Positions 33,798 to 43,429 of a stretch of DNA of 64,000 nucleotides are shown one piece after another (the first letter of the stretch is position 1; each line of letters starts with the position of its first letter). Where the stretch lies: assembly GCF_018332715.1 (NCBI RefSeq), contig NZ_BOQP01000008.1:1-64000 (forward strand). The letters are read 5' to 3'. The notes beneath the pieces are model-generated. The model was not told the origin of the DNA. It was given only the letters and a program-made list of their open reading frames with translations, and did no database searches. This stretch comes from Winogradskya consettensis (lineage in GTDB: Bacteria; Actinomycetota; Actinomycetes; Mycobacteriales; Micromonosporaceae). Both the position numbers and the translations under genes were made by a program.

Positions 33798-36343
33798 CGT
33801 CCGGCGATGACCCGTTGTCCCTCGACGACATCTTCGAGGGACACAGCTCGGACGAGGCGCCGGTGGTCTGGGGCAACGTCCCGACCCGCAACCCCGTCTT
33901 CACCGGCCGCCGCGCGCTGCTTGAACAGCTCGAACGCCGGCTGCGGACCCAGCACGTCGCAGCGGTGCTCCCGCAGGCCCTGCACGGCGAGGGCGGGGTC
34001 GGAAAATCCCAGATCGCCATCGAGTACGCCCACCGCCACCGCTCCGACTACGACGTCATCTGGTGGATCCCCTCGGAACGCCCCGCGCAGATCCTCGCCT
34101 CGCTGATCGAGCTCGGCGACCGCCTCGGCCTCGACGTCGGCAACGAGGTCGTCACCGCCATCCCGAAGGTGCGCGCGGCGTTGCGGGCCGGCACCCCGTA
34201 CAGCAACTGGCTCCTGGTCTTCGACAACGCGGAGACCCCCGACACCGTCCGCGACTATCTGCCCGAGGCCGGCAGCGGCAAGGTCCTGGTCACCTCGCGC
34301 AACCAGGAGTGGAGCCAGATCGCGGAGTCGCTCGAGGTGGACGTCTTCACCCGCGCGGAGAGCGTACGCCTGCTGAAGTTGCGCAACAGCAACCTCCCGG
34401 AAGCCGAAGCGGACCGGCTCGCCGACGCCCTCGGCGACCTTCCGCTGGCCATCGAGCACGGCTCGGCCTCGCTGCACGCCACGGGCATGTCGGTCGGCGA
34501 CTACCTGCGCCTGCTCGACGAGAAACGCACCGAACTCAACCCCCGCGACCTGACCGCAGGGTGCGAGATGCCCGTCGCCGCCGCCGCCAACGTGGCCCTG
34601 GACCGCCTGGCCACCGAGAACCCGGCCGCCCTGCAACTGCTGCAGGTCTGCTCCTTCTTCGCCCCGGAACCGATCGACCGTGACCTGTTTGCGGGCGTCC
34701 GCGACGCGATGGGCGCCGGCGAGCTCGACGAGGTCCTGAAGAACCCCACCCGCCTCAACCAGGCCATCCGCGACATCCAGCGTTACGTCCTCGCCCGCAT
34801 CGACCACCGCGGCAACAGCCTCCAACTCCACCGCCTGGTCCGCCGCGTCCTGCAGGACAGCATCCCGGACGAACAGCGGTCGTTGATGGAGCACGGCGCG
34901 CACCTGCTGCTCGCTGGTGCCGGCGTGAAGCTGGGAGATCCCGCCGACCCCACCCAGTGGCTGCGCTACCAGGGCCTCGCCTCCCACCTGATCGCCTCCG
35001 GCGCCTGGGCCTGCGAGGACGACTGGACCCGCAGCGTCGTCGTCACCCTCGTGGAGTTCTACTTCCGCTGGGGCGACTACCCCAGCGGGCAGGAGCTCTC
35101 CCGTCGGATCGTCGACGACTGGACTGTCCGGCTGGGCGCCGACCATGCCCAGACCCTGGCAGCGGCGAAGTGGCTCGGCTACTACTGGTGGATAGAGGGC
35201 AAGTTCGCCGATGCCGCCAGAATTCACGAGGAAAGCCTGCAGCGCTATCTGAACACGGTCGGCCCCGATGACGAAGGCACAATCCACGCGATGACCATGG
35301 TGGCGCTCACCTTGCGGGCCTCGGGCAAGTTCACCGAAGCCCGGGACCTCGATCTACAGGCCTTTCAGACCGCACAGCGCTGCCTCGGCAAAGATGATCC
35401 CGTCACCCTGTGCGCAGCGCACAGCCTGGGTATCAGCCTGAGGCTCATCGGTGAGTTCCGCACTGCGCGCCAGTTGGACGCCGATACCTACCGTCGCCGG
35501 GTTGTCGTACTCGGCAACGATCATCCCGAGACCCTGCACACCCTCAACAACCTCACGATCGACGAACGCGAGTGCGGTGAGTACATCCGATCCCGGCGAA
35601 TGGCCGAGCGGAACTACGCGCGATACGTGCATCTGCTGGGCGTCGGTCATCAGGAAACCATCCGCGTCGCCCGCAATCTCGCTGTGGCGCGCCGCCGGGC
35701 CGGTGATCACGAGGGTGCCTACAAGCTGGCCGAGGACACCTTGAACAGGTTCCGCGAGGGTTTTGGAGCGACGCAGCCTGACACCCTCGCCGCTGCTGTG
35801 AACTTTGCTGTGGACCTTCGCGAGGCTGACGACCTGGCGCGGGCCTCGGACCTGGCGAGCTGGACGGTGGAGGCCTACGGGGAGATACTCGGGGCCGAGC
35901 ATCCCTGCACGCTCTACGCCCGGACGAATCTCGGGATCGTGCAACGGTTGGTAGGCCGGTTCGAGGAGGCCGAGCGCAACAACCGGGTCGCCTGGGAAAC
36001 CCTGGAACGGATCCTGGGCCCGAACCACGTGCTCACCCTGACGTGCGGTATCAACCTGGCCAGTGATCTGGCCGCGCTGGGCGACCACCAGGGCGCCCGC
36101 GATCTGGATACGTCACTGCTGGCACAGTGCCGTCAGCTGATCGGTGCGGACCATCCCTCGACGCTGGCCTGTTCGCTCAACCTTGCGTTCGATCTGGAAG
36201 CACTTGGCAGGGCGGAGGAGGGCGCACGACTCTACGACGAGACGCTGGCCGCGTACGTCCGGGTGCTGGGCGACCATCCGGCCATCGTGGCGGCGCGTGC
36301 CCGGCATCGGGCGAACTGCGACGTGGACCCGATGTCGTTCTGA
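33794..36343 (+). CDS. FxSxx-COOH-type NB-ARC/TPR protein
   Basis: The 849-residue product has an NB-ARC STAND ATPase at the N-terminus, with P-loop GEGGVGKS (K71), Walker B LLVFDNAE and TSRNQEW, followed by a winged-helix region and at least ten TPR-like units (residues of about 400-830; repeated LG-DHP-TL and RLG-F-EA patterns). Sequence and layout match the proteins named FxSxx-COOH system tetratricopeptide repeat protein, partners of small modified peptides, although the N-terminal AAA part of the longest members is absent. Immediately convergent is an HExxH peptide-modifying enzyme with a precursor-like gene. The radical SAM enzyme and FxSxx peptide of the canonical system are not seen in this window. 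It may act as a signal-dependent switch. Confidence 0.85.
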   Translation: MTSGDDPLSLDDIFEGHSSDEAPVVWGNVPTRNPVFTGRRALLEQLERRLRTQHVAAVLPQALHGEGGVGKSQIAIEYAHRHRSDYDVIWWIPSERPAQILASLIELGDRLGLDVGNEVVTAIPKVRAALRAGTPYSNWLLVFDNAETPDTVRDYLPEAGSGKVLVTSRNQEWSQIAESLEVDVFTRAESVRLLKLRNSNLPEAEADRLADALGDLPLAIEHGSASLHATGMSVGDYLRLLDEKRTELNPRDLTAGCEMPVAAAANVALDRLATENPAALQLLQVCSFFAPEPIDRDLFAGVRDAMGAGELDEVLKNPTRLNQAIRDIQRYVLARIDHRGNSLQLHRLVRRVLQDSIPDEQRSLMEHGAHLLLAGAGVKLGDPADPTQWLRYQGLASHLIASGAWACEDDWTRSVVVTLVEFYFRWGDYPSGQELSRRIVDDWTVRLGADHAQTLAAAKWLGYYWWIEGKFADAARIHEESLQRYLNTVGPDDEGTIHAMTMVALTLRASGKFTEARDLDLQAFQTAQRCLGKDDPVTLCAAHSLGISLRLIGEFRTARQLDADTYRRRVVVLGNDHPETLHTLNNLTIDERECGEYIRSRRMAERNYARYVHLLGVGHQETIRVARNLAVARRRAGDHEGAYKLAEDTLNRFREGFGATQPDTLAAAVNFAVDLREADDLARASDLASWTVEAYGEILGAEHPCTLYARTNLGIVQRLVGRFEEAERNNRVAWETLERILGPNHVLTLTCGINLASDLAALGDHQGARDLDTSLLAQCRQLIGADHPSTLACSLNLAFDLEALGRAEEGARLYDETLAAYVRVLGDHPAIVAARARHRANCDVDPMSF

Positions 36344-36349
36344 ATCCTG

Positions 36350-38176
36350 TCAGGGGCGATCGGGGAACGCCGGTCCGAGCCAGGTGGCGATATCCGCCGG
36401 GTCCACCCTCCGGCCCATCCCGGCGTAGACGGCGCGGACGAGGTCGGGGCGCCGTCTGAGCGCCGTGGCAGCCGGTGTGTCTCCGGCGGCCGCAAGGCTC
36501 AGGGCCAGCCCTGCCCAAGCGCGTGCCTCGTCATCGGGCACGTCGGCATTGTCAACCGCCCCGCTGGTCCGGCCGATCGCGCTGACGAAGGCTGCCCGCG
36601 CGCCCGGAACGTCGTGGGAAAGGAGGGCTGCCTCTCCTGCGATCAGCGGATCGGGTGATGCGGTGGTGGAGAGGATCCGCCGGCGTGCGGCCGCGGGGAT
36701 GTGCTGGTCCCAGCGCAGACCGGCGTGCGGCCGGATCGCGGCGGGCACGGGACCGAGCGGCTCCGCCGGTTTCCCTGCCGTCCGAAGGCTGATCAACTCG
36801 GCGACATCGTTCTCCCGGGGCCGGAAGTGGCGTAGCCGCCAGCCGATGCGGTGACTGTCCGCGGTGATCGCCGCAAGCCGGGCGACGTCGGGATCGACGG
36901 CGTCCGCCGGTTCGTGTGACCACTCGCCGAGCCGGGTGTGCAGACCCTGGAAGAACCGCTGTCCCGATTCGGTGAGGCCGGGTGCGGACAGGACGATCCG
37001 CAATGCCTCGGCGGTCTGCTGCCGGGCCAGGGCGTACTCGAATGCGGCCTGCGTACGCTCGGTGCCGCTGGTCGTTCCCCACCGGATCCGCCAGAACTTG
37101 GCGATACCGAAGAAGGCGTAGACGCCCTGGATCAGACCGGGCAGAGGCCGCGGATCGTCACGCCAGGGCGCGTAGTACAGCGTGCCGTCGTCCGGTTCCG
37201 TGAGCCGGATGAGGTGCAGAAGGGCGCCCAGCCTGATGTGCTGGAACTCGTGGATCAGAGTGACCGCCATCTCGACGGCGTCGCGCGGCTCGGACATCAT
37301 GACGGCGCCGAACGCCTCGCCGTGGGAGGCACTGCGGGTATCCCAGCCGGGTTCGTGCTGGAGTGGCACGATCGAGACCACGCCCCCGGCCATCGCCTCG
37401 GCGTCGGCCCGGTAGTCGCGGCACAGCAGCTCCCAGGCGCTGGTGATGAGACGGCGCCAGCGCTCGAACGCCGCGTCGTCGAGCCGCGCCGGTGGCACCG
37501 GATCCGCGAGATCACGCAGCGGGTCCAGGTCGTCGAGCCGTACGGTCAGCGGCAGTTCTTCGCCGGCTCGGATGCTGCGCAGAGACCACCAGGAGGCGCC
37601 ACCGTCGGGGTCGTCCATGTCGACGTGCTGCCCACCGCTCCGGAGCCGGATGTCACCGTCTGTGGTGTGTGCCTCGGTGACCTGCTCCGGGCCGGCAGCG
37701 AAGCGAGCAATGCCATACGAGGGGATCATCGCGTTGCCGTCACGCAGGGGGAGGCGTGTAGACCAGGGCAGACCGGCCCGCGCCGAAGCGGCCAGCGCCA
37801 GTGCGTGCACGATGCCGAGATCGAGCCAGAGCGGCCCGTCACCCCGGGCGCCGCCACGAAGCCGCCTGAGCGCGTACGCGCAGCCGCTGCCCACCTCCGG
37901 GTCGATCAGGAGCGCACCGACCTCTGCGGGTGCCTGCTCCTGGGCCTCGGTGAGTACCCGGATGACCTCGGTGATCGGGGGGAGCGGGCCGAGCAGGGCG
38001 GGGTCCTTCCCGATCTCGGTCATCAGGGTGCTGGCCAGCAGGAGTCGCCGGCTCTCCTCGGTCTTCCAGAAATCCTGGGTTATACGAGGAGAGCCGTCGC
38101 CCCGGGAGAGGGCAGCAAACGACGCTGCGGACAAGGAATGGTGGGGAACACCGGGTGGCGTTTGTTCCGGGTCCAT
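36350..38176 (-). CDS. HExxH-motif putative peptide-modifying enzyme (peptide beta-hydroxylase-like)
   Basis: The 608-residue product belongs to the mod_HExxH group linked to small peptides, with the motif H309-EFQH in VTLIHEFQHIRLGALLHL and the N-terminal HHSLSAASFAALSRGDGSP region typical of the family. Members have been renamed alpha-ketoglutarate HExxH-type peptide beta-hydroxylases; so the predicted reaction is oxidation of a side chain in a ribosomal peptide. Whether this one hydroxylates or cleaves cannot be seen. The C-terminal 200 residues are helical. The start has AGAAGG about nine bases upstream. It lies 43 bp after a 64-residue gene on the same strand, its likely substrate, and converges with the NB-ARC/TPR gene (6 bp apart). 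Confidence 0.85.
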   Translation of the reverse strand: MDPEQTPPGVPHHSLSAASFAALSRGDGSPRITQDFWKTEESRRLLLASTLMTEIGKDPALLGPLPPITEVIRVLTEAQEQAPAEVGALLIDPEVGSGCAYALRRLRGGARGDGPLWLDLGIVHALALAASARAGLPWSTRLPLRDGNAMIPSYGIARFAAGPEQVTEAHTTDGDIRLRSGGQHVDMDDPDGGASWWSLRSIRAGEELPLTVRLDDLDPLRDLADPVPPARLDDAAFERWRRLITSAWELLCRDYRADAEAMAGGVVSIVPLQHEPGWDTRSASHGEAFGAVMMSEPRDAVEMAVTLIHEFQHIRLGALLHLIRLTEPDDGTLYYAPWRDDPRPLPGLIQGVYAFFGIAKFWRIRWGTTSGTERTQAAFEYALARQQTAEALRIVLSAPGLTESGQRFFQGLHTRLGEWSHEPADAVDPDVARLAAITADSHRIGWRLRHFRPRENDVAELISLRTAGKPAEPLGPVPAAIRPHAGLRWDQHIPAAARRRILSTTASPDPLIAGEAALLSHDVPGARAAFVSAIGRTSGAVDNADVPDDEARAWAGLALSLAAAGDTPAATALRRRPDLVRAVYAGMGRRVDPADIATWLGPAFPDRP

Positions 38177-38219
38177 CCAGATCTGCCTTCTCCCGATGAG
38201 GACGCGGGCGGGTTCTTGA

Positions 38220-38414
38220 TCAGTCGGCGCGACCAGGCGGACCGGAGCCGAGGTTGATGCGCGGACGCTCGACCTGTGCGATGAGGCCGTTCCGGTAGTG
38301 CTCCAGAGTTTCCTGGGTCTGCTGCCGGCACAGCTCGTCGATGGTGCGCCCGTGCAGGTCAGCGAGTTCGGTCTCTATCATACTTGAACATATGGTTTCG
38401 TCCTTGAAACTCAT
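38220..38414 (-). CDS. Candidate RiPP precursor peptide for the HExxH enzyme
   Basis: The 64-residue product has a helical, charged leader-like part (MIETELADLHGRTIDELCRQ, QETLEHYRNGL) and a short Gly/Pro-rich C-terminus (INLGSGPPGRAD), a layout common in ribosomal peptide precursors. It does not end in FxSxx. Two cysteines (residues 9 and 29) lie in the N-terminal half. A strong ribosome site (AAAGGGA) precedes the ATG. The gene is directly upstream of the HExxH enzyme on the same strand. No protease or exporter gene is adjacent. The precursor role is inferred from size, position and the family's habit. Confidence 0.65.
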   Translation of the reverse strand: MSFKDETICSSMIETELADLHGRTIDELCRQQTQETLEHYRNGLIAQVERPRINLGSGPPGRAD

Positions 38415-38579
38415 GTAAGTCCCTTTCGTAGCGAACTGGGCGTTTTGCGCACAGTGTTGCCTACGGCTTGTGCAGCTGCAAGAGGGAGATGTTCGAGAGC
38501 GCGACGCAGCTGCGCCATAAGGGCGTATCTCTAATAACGAGGAAGGGTCCCTTTAGGATCCCCGGCACCGGATTTTGTG

Positions 38580-39281
38580 TTATTTGACGGGCGGTTGCCG
38601 GCGGGCGGCGAGTACGGCGCGGCCGCGTTCCGATTCGGGGAAACGGGCGATCATGGCAGCCAGGGAAGCGGCGTCGACGTTGGCGCCGAAGGGGTCGGTG
38701 CCGGGCTCGAGGCGTACGCCCTCGGTGAGGTTGCCGGCGATGACCGGGTCGAAGCCGAGCCGGTCCACCAGGGCGGTCACGGCGGCGAGATCCTCCGGGG
38801 CGTCACCGGCGACGGCGATGGCCTTGCGCTTGACGTCGCCGGTCGGGCGGGCCTCCTGCTCGAGGTCGTGGTAGCCCATGTGGTTGAAGGCCTTGACCAC
38901 CCGCGAGCCCGGCAGGAAGGCCTGAACGATCTCGCTCGACGACGTCCGCGGGTCGGTCAGGTCGTCGCGGATCCCGTCGACCTCCCACCAGTAGTTCATG
39001 GCGTCGACGACGATCTTGCCGCGCAGCTCGGCCACGGGGATCGTGCGGTACTTGCCCAGTGGCAGCGCCAGCACGACGAGGTCTGCCTGCGCGGCGGCCT
39101 CCGCGGCGGTGGCGACCACGGCGCCCGGCACCAGGACCTCGACGATCAGGGAGATCCTGGTGGCCGGTCCGGAACCGGCGATGAGGACGCGGTAGCCGGC
39201 GGCGACGGCGAGGCGGGCCAGTGCCGTGCCCACCTTGCCGGCGCCGAGGATGCCGATGGTGCTGATGTCTGTCACGGTCAC
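38580..39281 (-). CDS. NADPH-dependent F420 reductase-like oxidoreductase
   Basis: The 233-residue product has a Rossmann dinucleotide motif at the N-terminus ([15 protein letters not shown]) and the family pattern of NADPH:F420 oxidoreductases ([45 protein letters not shown]). Such enzymes move hydride between NADPH and F420 or related cofactors; some relatives have other substrates. The start is uncertain: GTG 39281 or 39275, or ATG 39305, all without a ribosome site, so it may be leaderless. It diverges from another dehydrogenase with almost no gap. Confidence 0.85.
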   Translation of the reverse strand: MTVTDISTIGILGAGKVGTALARLAVAAGYRVLIAGSGPATRISLIVEVLVPGAVVATAAEAAAQADLVVLALPLGKYRTIPVAELRGKIVVDAMNYWWEVDGIRDDLTDPRTSSSEIVQAFLPGSRVVKAFNHMGYHDLEQEARPTGDVKRKAIAVAGDAPEDLAAVTALVDRLGFDPVIAGNLTEGVRLEPGTDPFGANVDAASLAAMIARFPESERGRAVLAARRQPPVK

Positions 39282-39303
39282 CGAGGGTAGCAAGATGGTG
39301 GGC

Positions 39304-40182
39304 ATGGACGATCAGCGAACGACGGTGGCGGTGGTGAGCCCGGGGTACATGGGGGCGGGGCTCGGTGGGGCTCTACTGGCGGGCGGGGCCCGGGTGGTGG
39401 CGACGGTGGCGGGGCGGTCCGCGCGGACGGGGCGGCTCGCTGAGCAGGCCGGGCTGGAGTTGCTGGCGACGCTCGACGACGTGATTGCCGTGGCGGACGT
39501 GGTGCTGTCGGTGACGCCGCCGGCCGATGCGATCGATGCTGCCGTGGCGATCCGGGCCGCCGCGGACCGGGCCGGGGTGGTGCCGCTGGTCGCGGATCTG
39601 AACGCGGTGTCGCCGGCGACGATGGAGCGGATCGCGGCTGAGCTGAAGGGCCTGGTGCTGGTCGACGGGTCGATCTCGGGGCCGCCGCCGAGCGCGAAGC
39701 CCGGTGCGCGGGTCTATCTCGCCGGGGCCGGTGCGGACGTCGTCGCCGGGTTGCCGTGGGCGGGGCAGGTCGAGCCGGTGGTGCTGCGGGGCGCGGTGGG
39801 CACGGCGAGTGCGCTCAAGATGTGTACGGGTGGCGTGTACAAGGGGCTCACCGCGCTGATCACCCAGGCGATGCGGACCGCGGGCGCTTACGGCGTACTC
39901 GATGCCGTGGTTGAGGATCTGGCCCGCAACGGCCTTGAGCAGACCGCTGGGGTGGCGCGGTCCGCGACAAAGGCCGGGCGTTTCGTCGATGAGATGCTGG
40001 AGATCTCCGCGACCCAGGAGTCGGCCGGGCTCACTCCTGAGCTGTACGCCGCCATCGCCGCCGTCTACCGCGACGTCGCGGGCACCCCGCTGGCCGGCGC
40101 CGACCCGGAGCAGGAGCGTGAGCTGACCGCCGCCGAGGTGGTGGCGCTGCTCAGCCAGCCGGTGGGGGATCGCCCAGCTTGA
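39304..40182 (+). CDS. NAD(P)-binding 6-phosphogluconate-dehydrogenase-like protein
   Basis: The 292-residue product starts with a Rossmann domain ([18 protein letters not shown]), has a [12 protein letters not shown] segment, and ends with the helical DUF1932-type C-terminal domain ([20 protein letters not shown]). It is a member of the beta-hydroxyacid dehydrogenase superfamily with unknown substrate. Note that G-x-x-x-M-G appears in the P-loop-like position as SPGYMG. The ATG at 39304 (or 39295) lacks a clear ribosome site. The 3' end overlaps the convergent EamA gene by 32 bp. Confidence 0.85.
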   Translation: MDDQRTTVAVVSPGYMGAGLGGALLAGGARVVATVAGRSARTGRLAEQAGLELLATLDDVIAVADVVLSVTPPADAIDAAVAIRAAADRAGVVPLVADLNAVSPATMERIAAELKGLVLVDGSISGPPPSAKPGARVYLAGAGADVVAGLPWAGQVEPVVLRGAVGTASALKMCTGGVYKGLTALITQAMRTAGAYGVLDAVVEDLARNGLEQTAGVARSATKAGRFVDEMLEISATQESAGLTPELYAAIAAVYRDVAGTPLAGADPEQERELTAAEVVALLSQPVGDRPA

Positions 40183-41098
40183 CCAGGACGACGCCGGCGA
40201 TGATGAGCAGGCCGCCGGCGACCTGGGCGGTGCCGGGGAGCTGGTCGCGCAGCAGCCAGGCGAACAGCACCCCCGCGACGACCTCCAGCAGGGCCACGAA
40301 CGACGCGACGCGGGAGCCGAGGCGGCGGCTGGCGACGATGCCGGCGATGTAGGCGAGGGCCGCGGTGACGAAACCCAGCAGCAGCAACGGGATCCACCAG
40401 GCGACACTGCCGGTGGCGTACGCCGCGGGCCGGGTGCTGGCGTGCATCGGCAGGACGCCGATCAGGGCGAGGGCACCGAGAGCCAGGGCGCCGATCGTCA
40501 GGCCGGCCCCGGCGAGGGCGACCGGGGGCAGGCCGTTGCCGGTGTCCGCCGAGATCAGGAAGTACGACGTGGCGCCGACCATCGCGGCCAGCGACCAGGC
40601 GACGCCGGCCCACGCCAGGTTGGCGCCGGAGAGCAGGTCTAGCACGAGGACCAGGCCGAGCGCGGCGAGGGCGGCGCCGGCCACGGTGAGCCGGGTGGGC
40701 CGCTGCCCCTGTCGGATCCACAGCCACGCGACCACGGCGGCGGGTGCGGTGTACTCGATGAGCAGAGCCGGCGCGACGTCCATCGTGGCGACCGCGGCGA
40801 AGTAGCAGAACTGCGCGCCGGCCGTCGCGAGCAGGCCGTAGAGCAGCACCTGACGCGCGTGGGTGCGCAGCTTGTGCCAGTGCCCGCGCATCGCCAGGGC
40901 CCCGAACGGCGCCACGACGACGGCGGCGATGCCGATCCGGGCCAGGACGACCGCGCCGGGACTCCAGCCGGTGGCGAACATCCCGCTGGCGAGCGGCCCG
41001 GACAGGCCGAAGGAGGCCGCCGAGACGACGGCGAGCAGCAGCCCGGCCGCCGTACGGCTGCGGCGTGCGGAGGTGATGTCATCGGCCAACTGGGTCAT
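40151..41098 (-). CDS. EamA/DMT-family transporter
   Basis: The 315-residue product has ten hydrophobic helices in two five-helix EamA halves (first from AAGLLLAVVSAASFGLSGPL, second from WAGVAWSLAAMVGATSYFLI). These are drug/metabolite exporters or permeases of the plasma membrane; the substrate is not predictable. ATG 41098 is chosen; it faces the CGNR-type regulator gene across 39 bp, a common regulator-exporter pairing. Confidence 0.9.
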   Translation of the reverse strand: MTQLADDITSARRSRTAAGLLLAVVSAASFGLSGPLASGMFATGWSPGAVVLARIGIAAVVVAPFGALAMRGHWHKLRTHARQVLLYGLLATAGAQFCYFAAVATMDVAPALLIEYTAPAAVVAWLWIRQGQRPTRLTVAGAALAALGLVLVLDLLSGANLAWAGVAWSLAAMVGATSYFLISADTGNGLPPVALAGAGLTIGALALGALALIGVLPMHASTRPAAYATGSVAWWIPLLLLGFVTAALAYIAGIVASRRLGSRVASFVALLEVVAGVLFAWLLRDQLPGTAQVAGGLLIIAGVVLVKLGDPPPAG

Positions 41099-41137
41099 AG
41101 ACCATGACGCTAGGAGGCGTCGGCGTAATATGTCAAG

Positions 41138-41659
41138 GTGCTCTTTGCCTATGACACCGAGTGCTCCCTGCGAGCGGCCGTCACGCTGGTCAACACCGCC
41201 TTCACCACAACCGCCGACGTGGACACCTGGTACGCCCACCATGGGTACACCGGCCGCCGGGACCGCGACGCCGCCGAGCTCGCCGCCCTGAACGCCCTGC
41301 GCCCCGTCCTGCGCACCCTGCTGACCAGCGACCGCGACCACGCCGCGACCCTGGTCAACGACCTGCTCGCCCACGCCCCGGCCAGCCCCCGCCTGGTCCG
41401 CCACGGTGACCTCGACTGGCACGTCCACGCCATCGCCGACGACGCCCCCCTCGCCGCCCGCGTCACCGTCGAGACCGCCATGGCGATGATCGACCTCGTC
41501 CGCGCCGACGAGGTCGCCCGCCTGTCGCTGTGCACGGACGACACGTGCGACAACCTCGTCCTAGACCTCACCCGCAACCGCTCCCGCCGCTTCTGCAGCA
41601 CCGCCTGCGCCAACCGCAACGCCGTCGCCGCCTACCGCGCCCGCGCAAAAGACCGTTAG
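41138..41659 (+). CDS. CGNR-type zinc-finger regulator (ABATE domain)
   Basis: The 173-residue product has an ABATE-like N-terminal domain and a C-terminal zinc finger of the CGNR family: C...C spacing in LSLCTDDTCDNLVLD and RRFCSTACANRNAVAAYR. The usual CGNR signature is CANR here. It starts at GTG 41138 with no ribosome site, probably leaderless. Divergent from the EamA exporter, it is probably its regulator. The stop overlaps the convergent ThuA gene by four bases. Confidence 0.85.
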   Translation: MLFAYDTECSLRAAVTLVNTAFTTTADVDTWYAHHGYTGRRDRDAAELAALNALRPVLRTLLTSDRDHAATLVNDLLAHAPASPRLVRHGDLDWHVHAIADDAPLAARVTVETAMAMIDLVRADEVARLSLCTDDTCDNLVLDLTRNRSRRFCSTACANRNAVAAYRARAKDR

Positions 41660-42297
41660 CCCGCTGCCCAGAGCAGGCCGCGTTCGGTGATGGTGCGGGT
41701 CTGGGGGAGCTGGAGGTCGGCGGGGGAGTGGCCGAGGGTGTTGACGAAGACGCGGCCCCGGCCGAAGTGGCGCAGCCAGACGACCGGCATCACCGCGCCC
41801 GCGGTTTCCGGGGCGTCGTGGGCGCCGGTGAACGTGGTGGTGGCGAGGACCTCGAGGGTGGGGTCGACGTGGCAGTAGTACTGCTCCGTGCGTACGGAGA
41901 AATCGTTGATGTCCTTCATGATGGGGTGGGCGGCGGTGACGTTGACGTCGTAGTCGACGAACTCGCCGGGGTGGCACAGGAAGCGCCCGCCGATCATGAA
42001 CTGGTAGTCGCGGGCCTCGTAGGCCGTGGCGACGATGCCGCCGTGCCAGCCCGCGAAGCCCGCTCCGGTGCGTACCCGATGGATCAGGTTGTGTTCCTGC
42101 TCCTCGGTGAGGGTGCCGCCGGTCCAGCACTGCACGATCAGGTCCGCACGATCCAGAAGACCTTCATCCTCGTACGCCGAGAGCGTCTCCGCGACCTCGA
42201 CGGTGGCCCCCTGAGCGCGCAGGAAGCCGATGAACAGATCCGTGCAGGCGACCGGTTCGTGCCCTGCCCAGCCGCCGCGAACCACGAGTGCCCTCAT
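41656..42297 (-). CDS. ThuA-like domain protein
   Basis: The 213-residue product shows the ThuA class-I glutamine amidotransferase-like fold: ALVVRGGWAGHEP at the start, LIVQCWTGG, FAGWHGGIVAT and HPGEFVDYDVNV. ThuA relatives are linked to sugar (trehalose) use, but the reaction is not established. The single-domain length is normal. It is monocistronic between a convergent regulator gene and a divergent aldo/keto reductase gene, 116 bp from the latter. Confidence 0.88.
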   Translation of the reverse strand: MRALVVRGGWAGHEPVACTDLFIGFLRAQGATVEVAETLSAYEDEGLLDRADLIVQCWTGGTLTEEQEHNLIHRVRTGAGFAGWHGGIVATAYEARDYQFMIGGRFLCHPGEFVDYDVNVTAAHPIMKDINDFSVRTEQYYCHVDPTLEVLATTTFTGAHDAPETAGAVMPVVWLRHFGRGRVFVNTLGHSPADLQLPQTRTITERGLLWAAG

Positions 42298-42412
42298 GAT
42301 CCCGGGAGCCTAGTCGTTGCGGGGGAGAGCCGCTCCCATGATGAGTGCTCCGCTGCCGCGCCGGTCCGGGCGGGGGCATCGTGAGGGGAACCGCAACGGC
42401 AGGAGGCAGGTC

Positions 42413-43429
42413 ATGCAGTACCGCACGCTCGGGCGTACCGGGATCAAGGTCAGCCCTTATGCTCTCGGCGCCATGATGTTCGGCAGGGCGGCCGGGGTCG
42501 GCAACCCCGACCACGATGACGCGATCCGCATCATCCATCGGGCCCTCGACGCGGGGATCAACGTCATCGACACGTCGGACGTGTACTCGTACGGCGAGTC
42601 CGAGGAGATCGTGGGGGAGGCGCTGCGTGGGCGCCGGGACAAGGTGGTGATCGCCACCAAGTTCGGCCGGCCGATGAGCGACGACCCCAACGAGCAGGGC
42701 ATGTCCCGCCGGTGGATCATGGCTGCCGTCGAGGGGTCGCTGCGCCGGCTGGGCACCGACTACATCGACGTCTACCAGGTGCACCGGCTCGATCCCGGCA
42801 CGGACGTCGAGGAGACGCTCTCCGCGCTCACCGATCTGGTGCGCAGCGGCAAGGTCCGGGCTGTCGGCTCGTCCAACACGCCCGTGTCCGAGATCGTCGA
42901 GGCGCAGTGGTCGGCCGAGCGCCGCGGTCTGGAGCGGTTCCGCACCGAGCAGGTCGCGTACTCGATCCTGAACCGTGGCGTCGAGAGCGAGGTGCTGCCG
43001 GCCGCACAGCGCTACGGGATGGGGACGCTGATCTGGGGCCCGCTCGCGCAGGGCACCCTCACCGGCCGCATCCGCAAGGGCCGGGAGACCGACCTGCGCC
43101 GGGGCGCCTTCTTCAAGCACATCAGCGACGAGCGCCGCCTCGACGTCGTCGAGCAGCTCGTCCCGCTCGCCGAGAAGGCGGGCCTGCCGCTCATCCATCT
43201 CGCCATGGCGTTCGTGACCGCCCACCCCGGTGTCACCAGTGCCCTGCTCGGGGCGCGGACGATGGAGCAGCTCGAGGACCTGATCGCCGGGTTCGACGTC
43301 ACCCTGAGCGCCGAGCTGCTCGACCGGATCGACGAGATCGTCCCGCCGGGCACCGACGTCGGCCGGCTCGACCAGGACTACCGGACGCCGCCGCTGCTGG
43401 ACGCGGCGCTGCGGCGGCGTGCCGCCTAG
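42413..43429 (+). CDS. Aldo/keto reductase
   Basis: The 338-residue product has the AKR TIM-barrel signatures: MQYRTLGRTGIKVSPYALG, DTSDVYSYGESEE with the catalytic tyrosine, ATKFGR lysine, and VYQVHRLD histidine. It reduces an aldehyde or ketone with NADPH; the substrate is unknown and the group is close to YghZ/Kv-beta-like members. ATG 42413 follows an AGGAGG site. The stop overlaps the convergent metalloprotease gene by four bases. Confidence 0.92.
   Translation: MQYRTLGRTGIKVSPYALGAMMFGRAAGVGNPDHDDAIRIIHRALDAGINVIDTSDVYSYGESEEIVGEALRGRRDKVVIATKFGRPMSDDPNEQGMSRRWIMAAVEGSLRRLGTDYIDVYQVHRLDPGTDVEETLSALTDLVRSGKVRAVGSSNTPVSEIVEAQWSAERRGLERFRTEQVAYSILNRGVESEVLPAAQRYGMGTLIWGPLAQGTLTGRIRKGRETDLRRGAFFKHISDERRLDVVEQLVPLAEKAGLPLIHLAMAFVTAHPGVTSALLGARTMEQLEDLIAGFDVTLSAELLDRIDEIVPPGTDVGRLDQDYRTPPLLDAALRRRAA

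Noticed and set aside
38519..38532. Relic of the MITE-like end (AGGGCGTATCT)
   Set aside because: Only about 11 bases match, there is no paired inverted copy, and the continuation differs.
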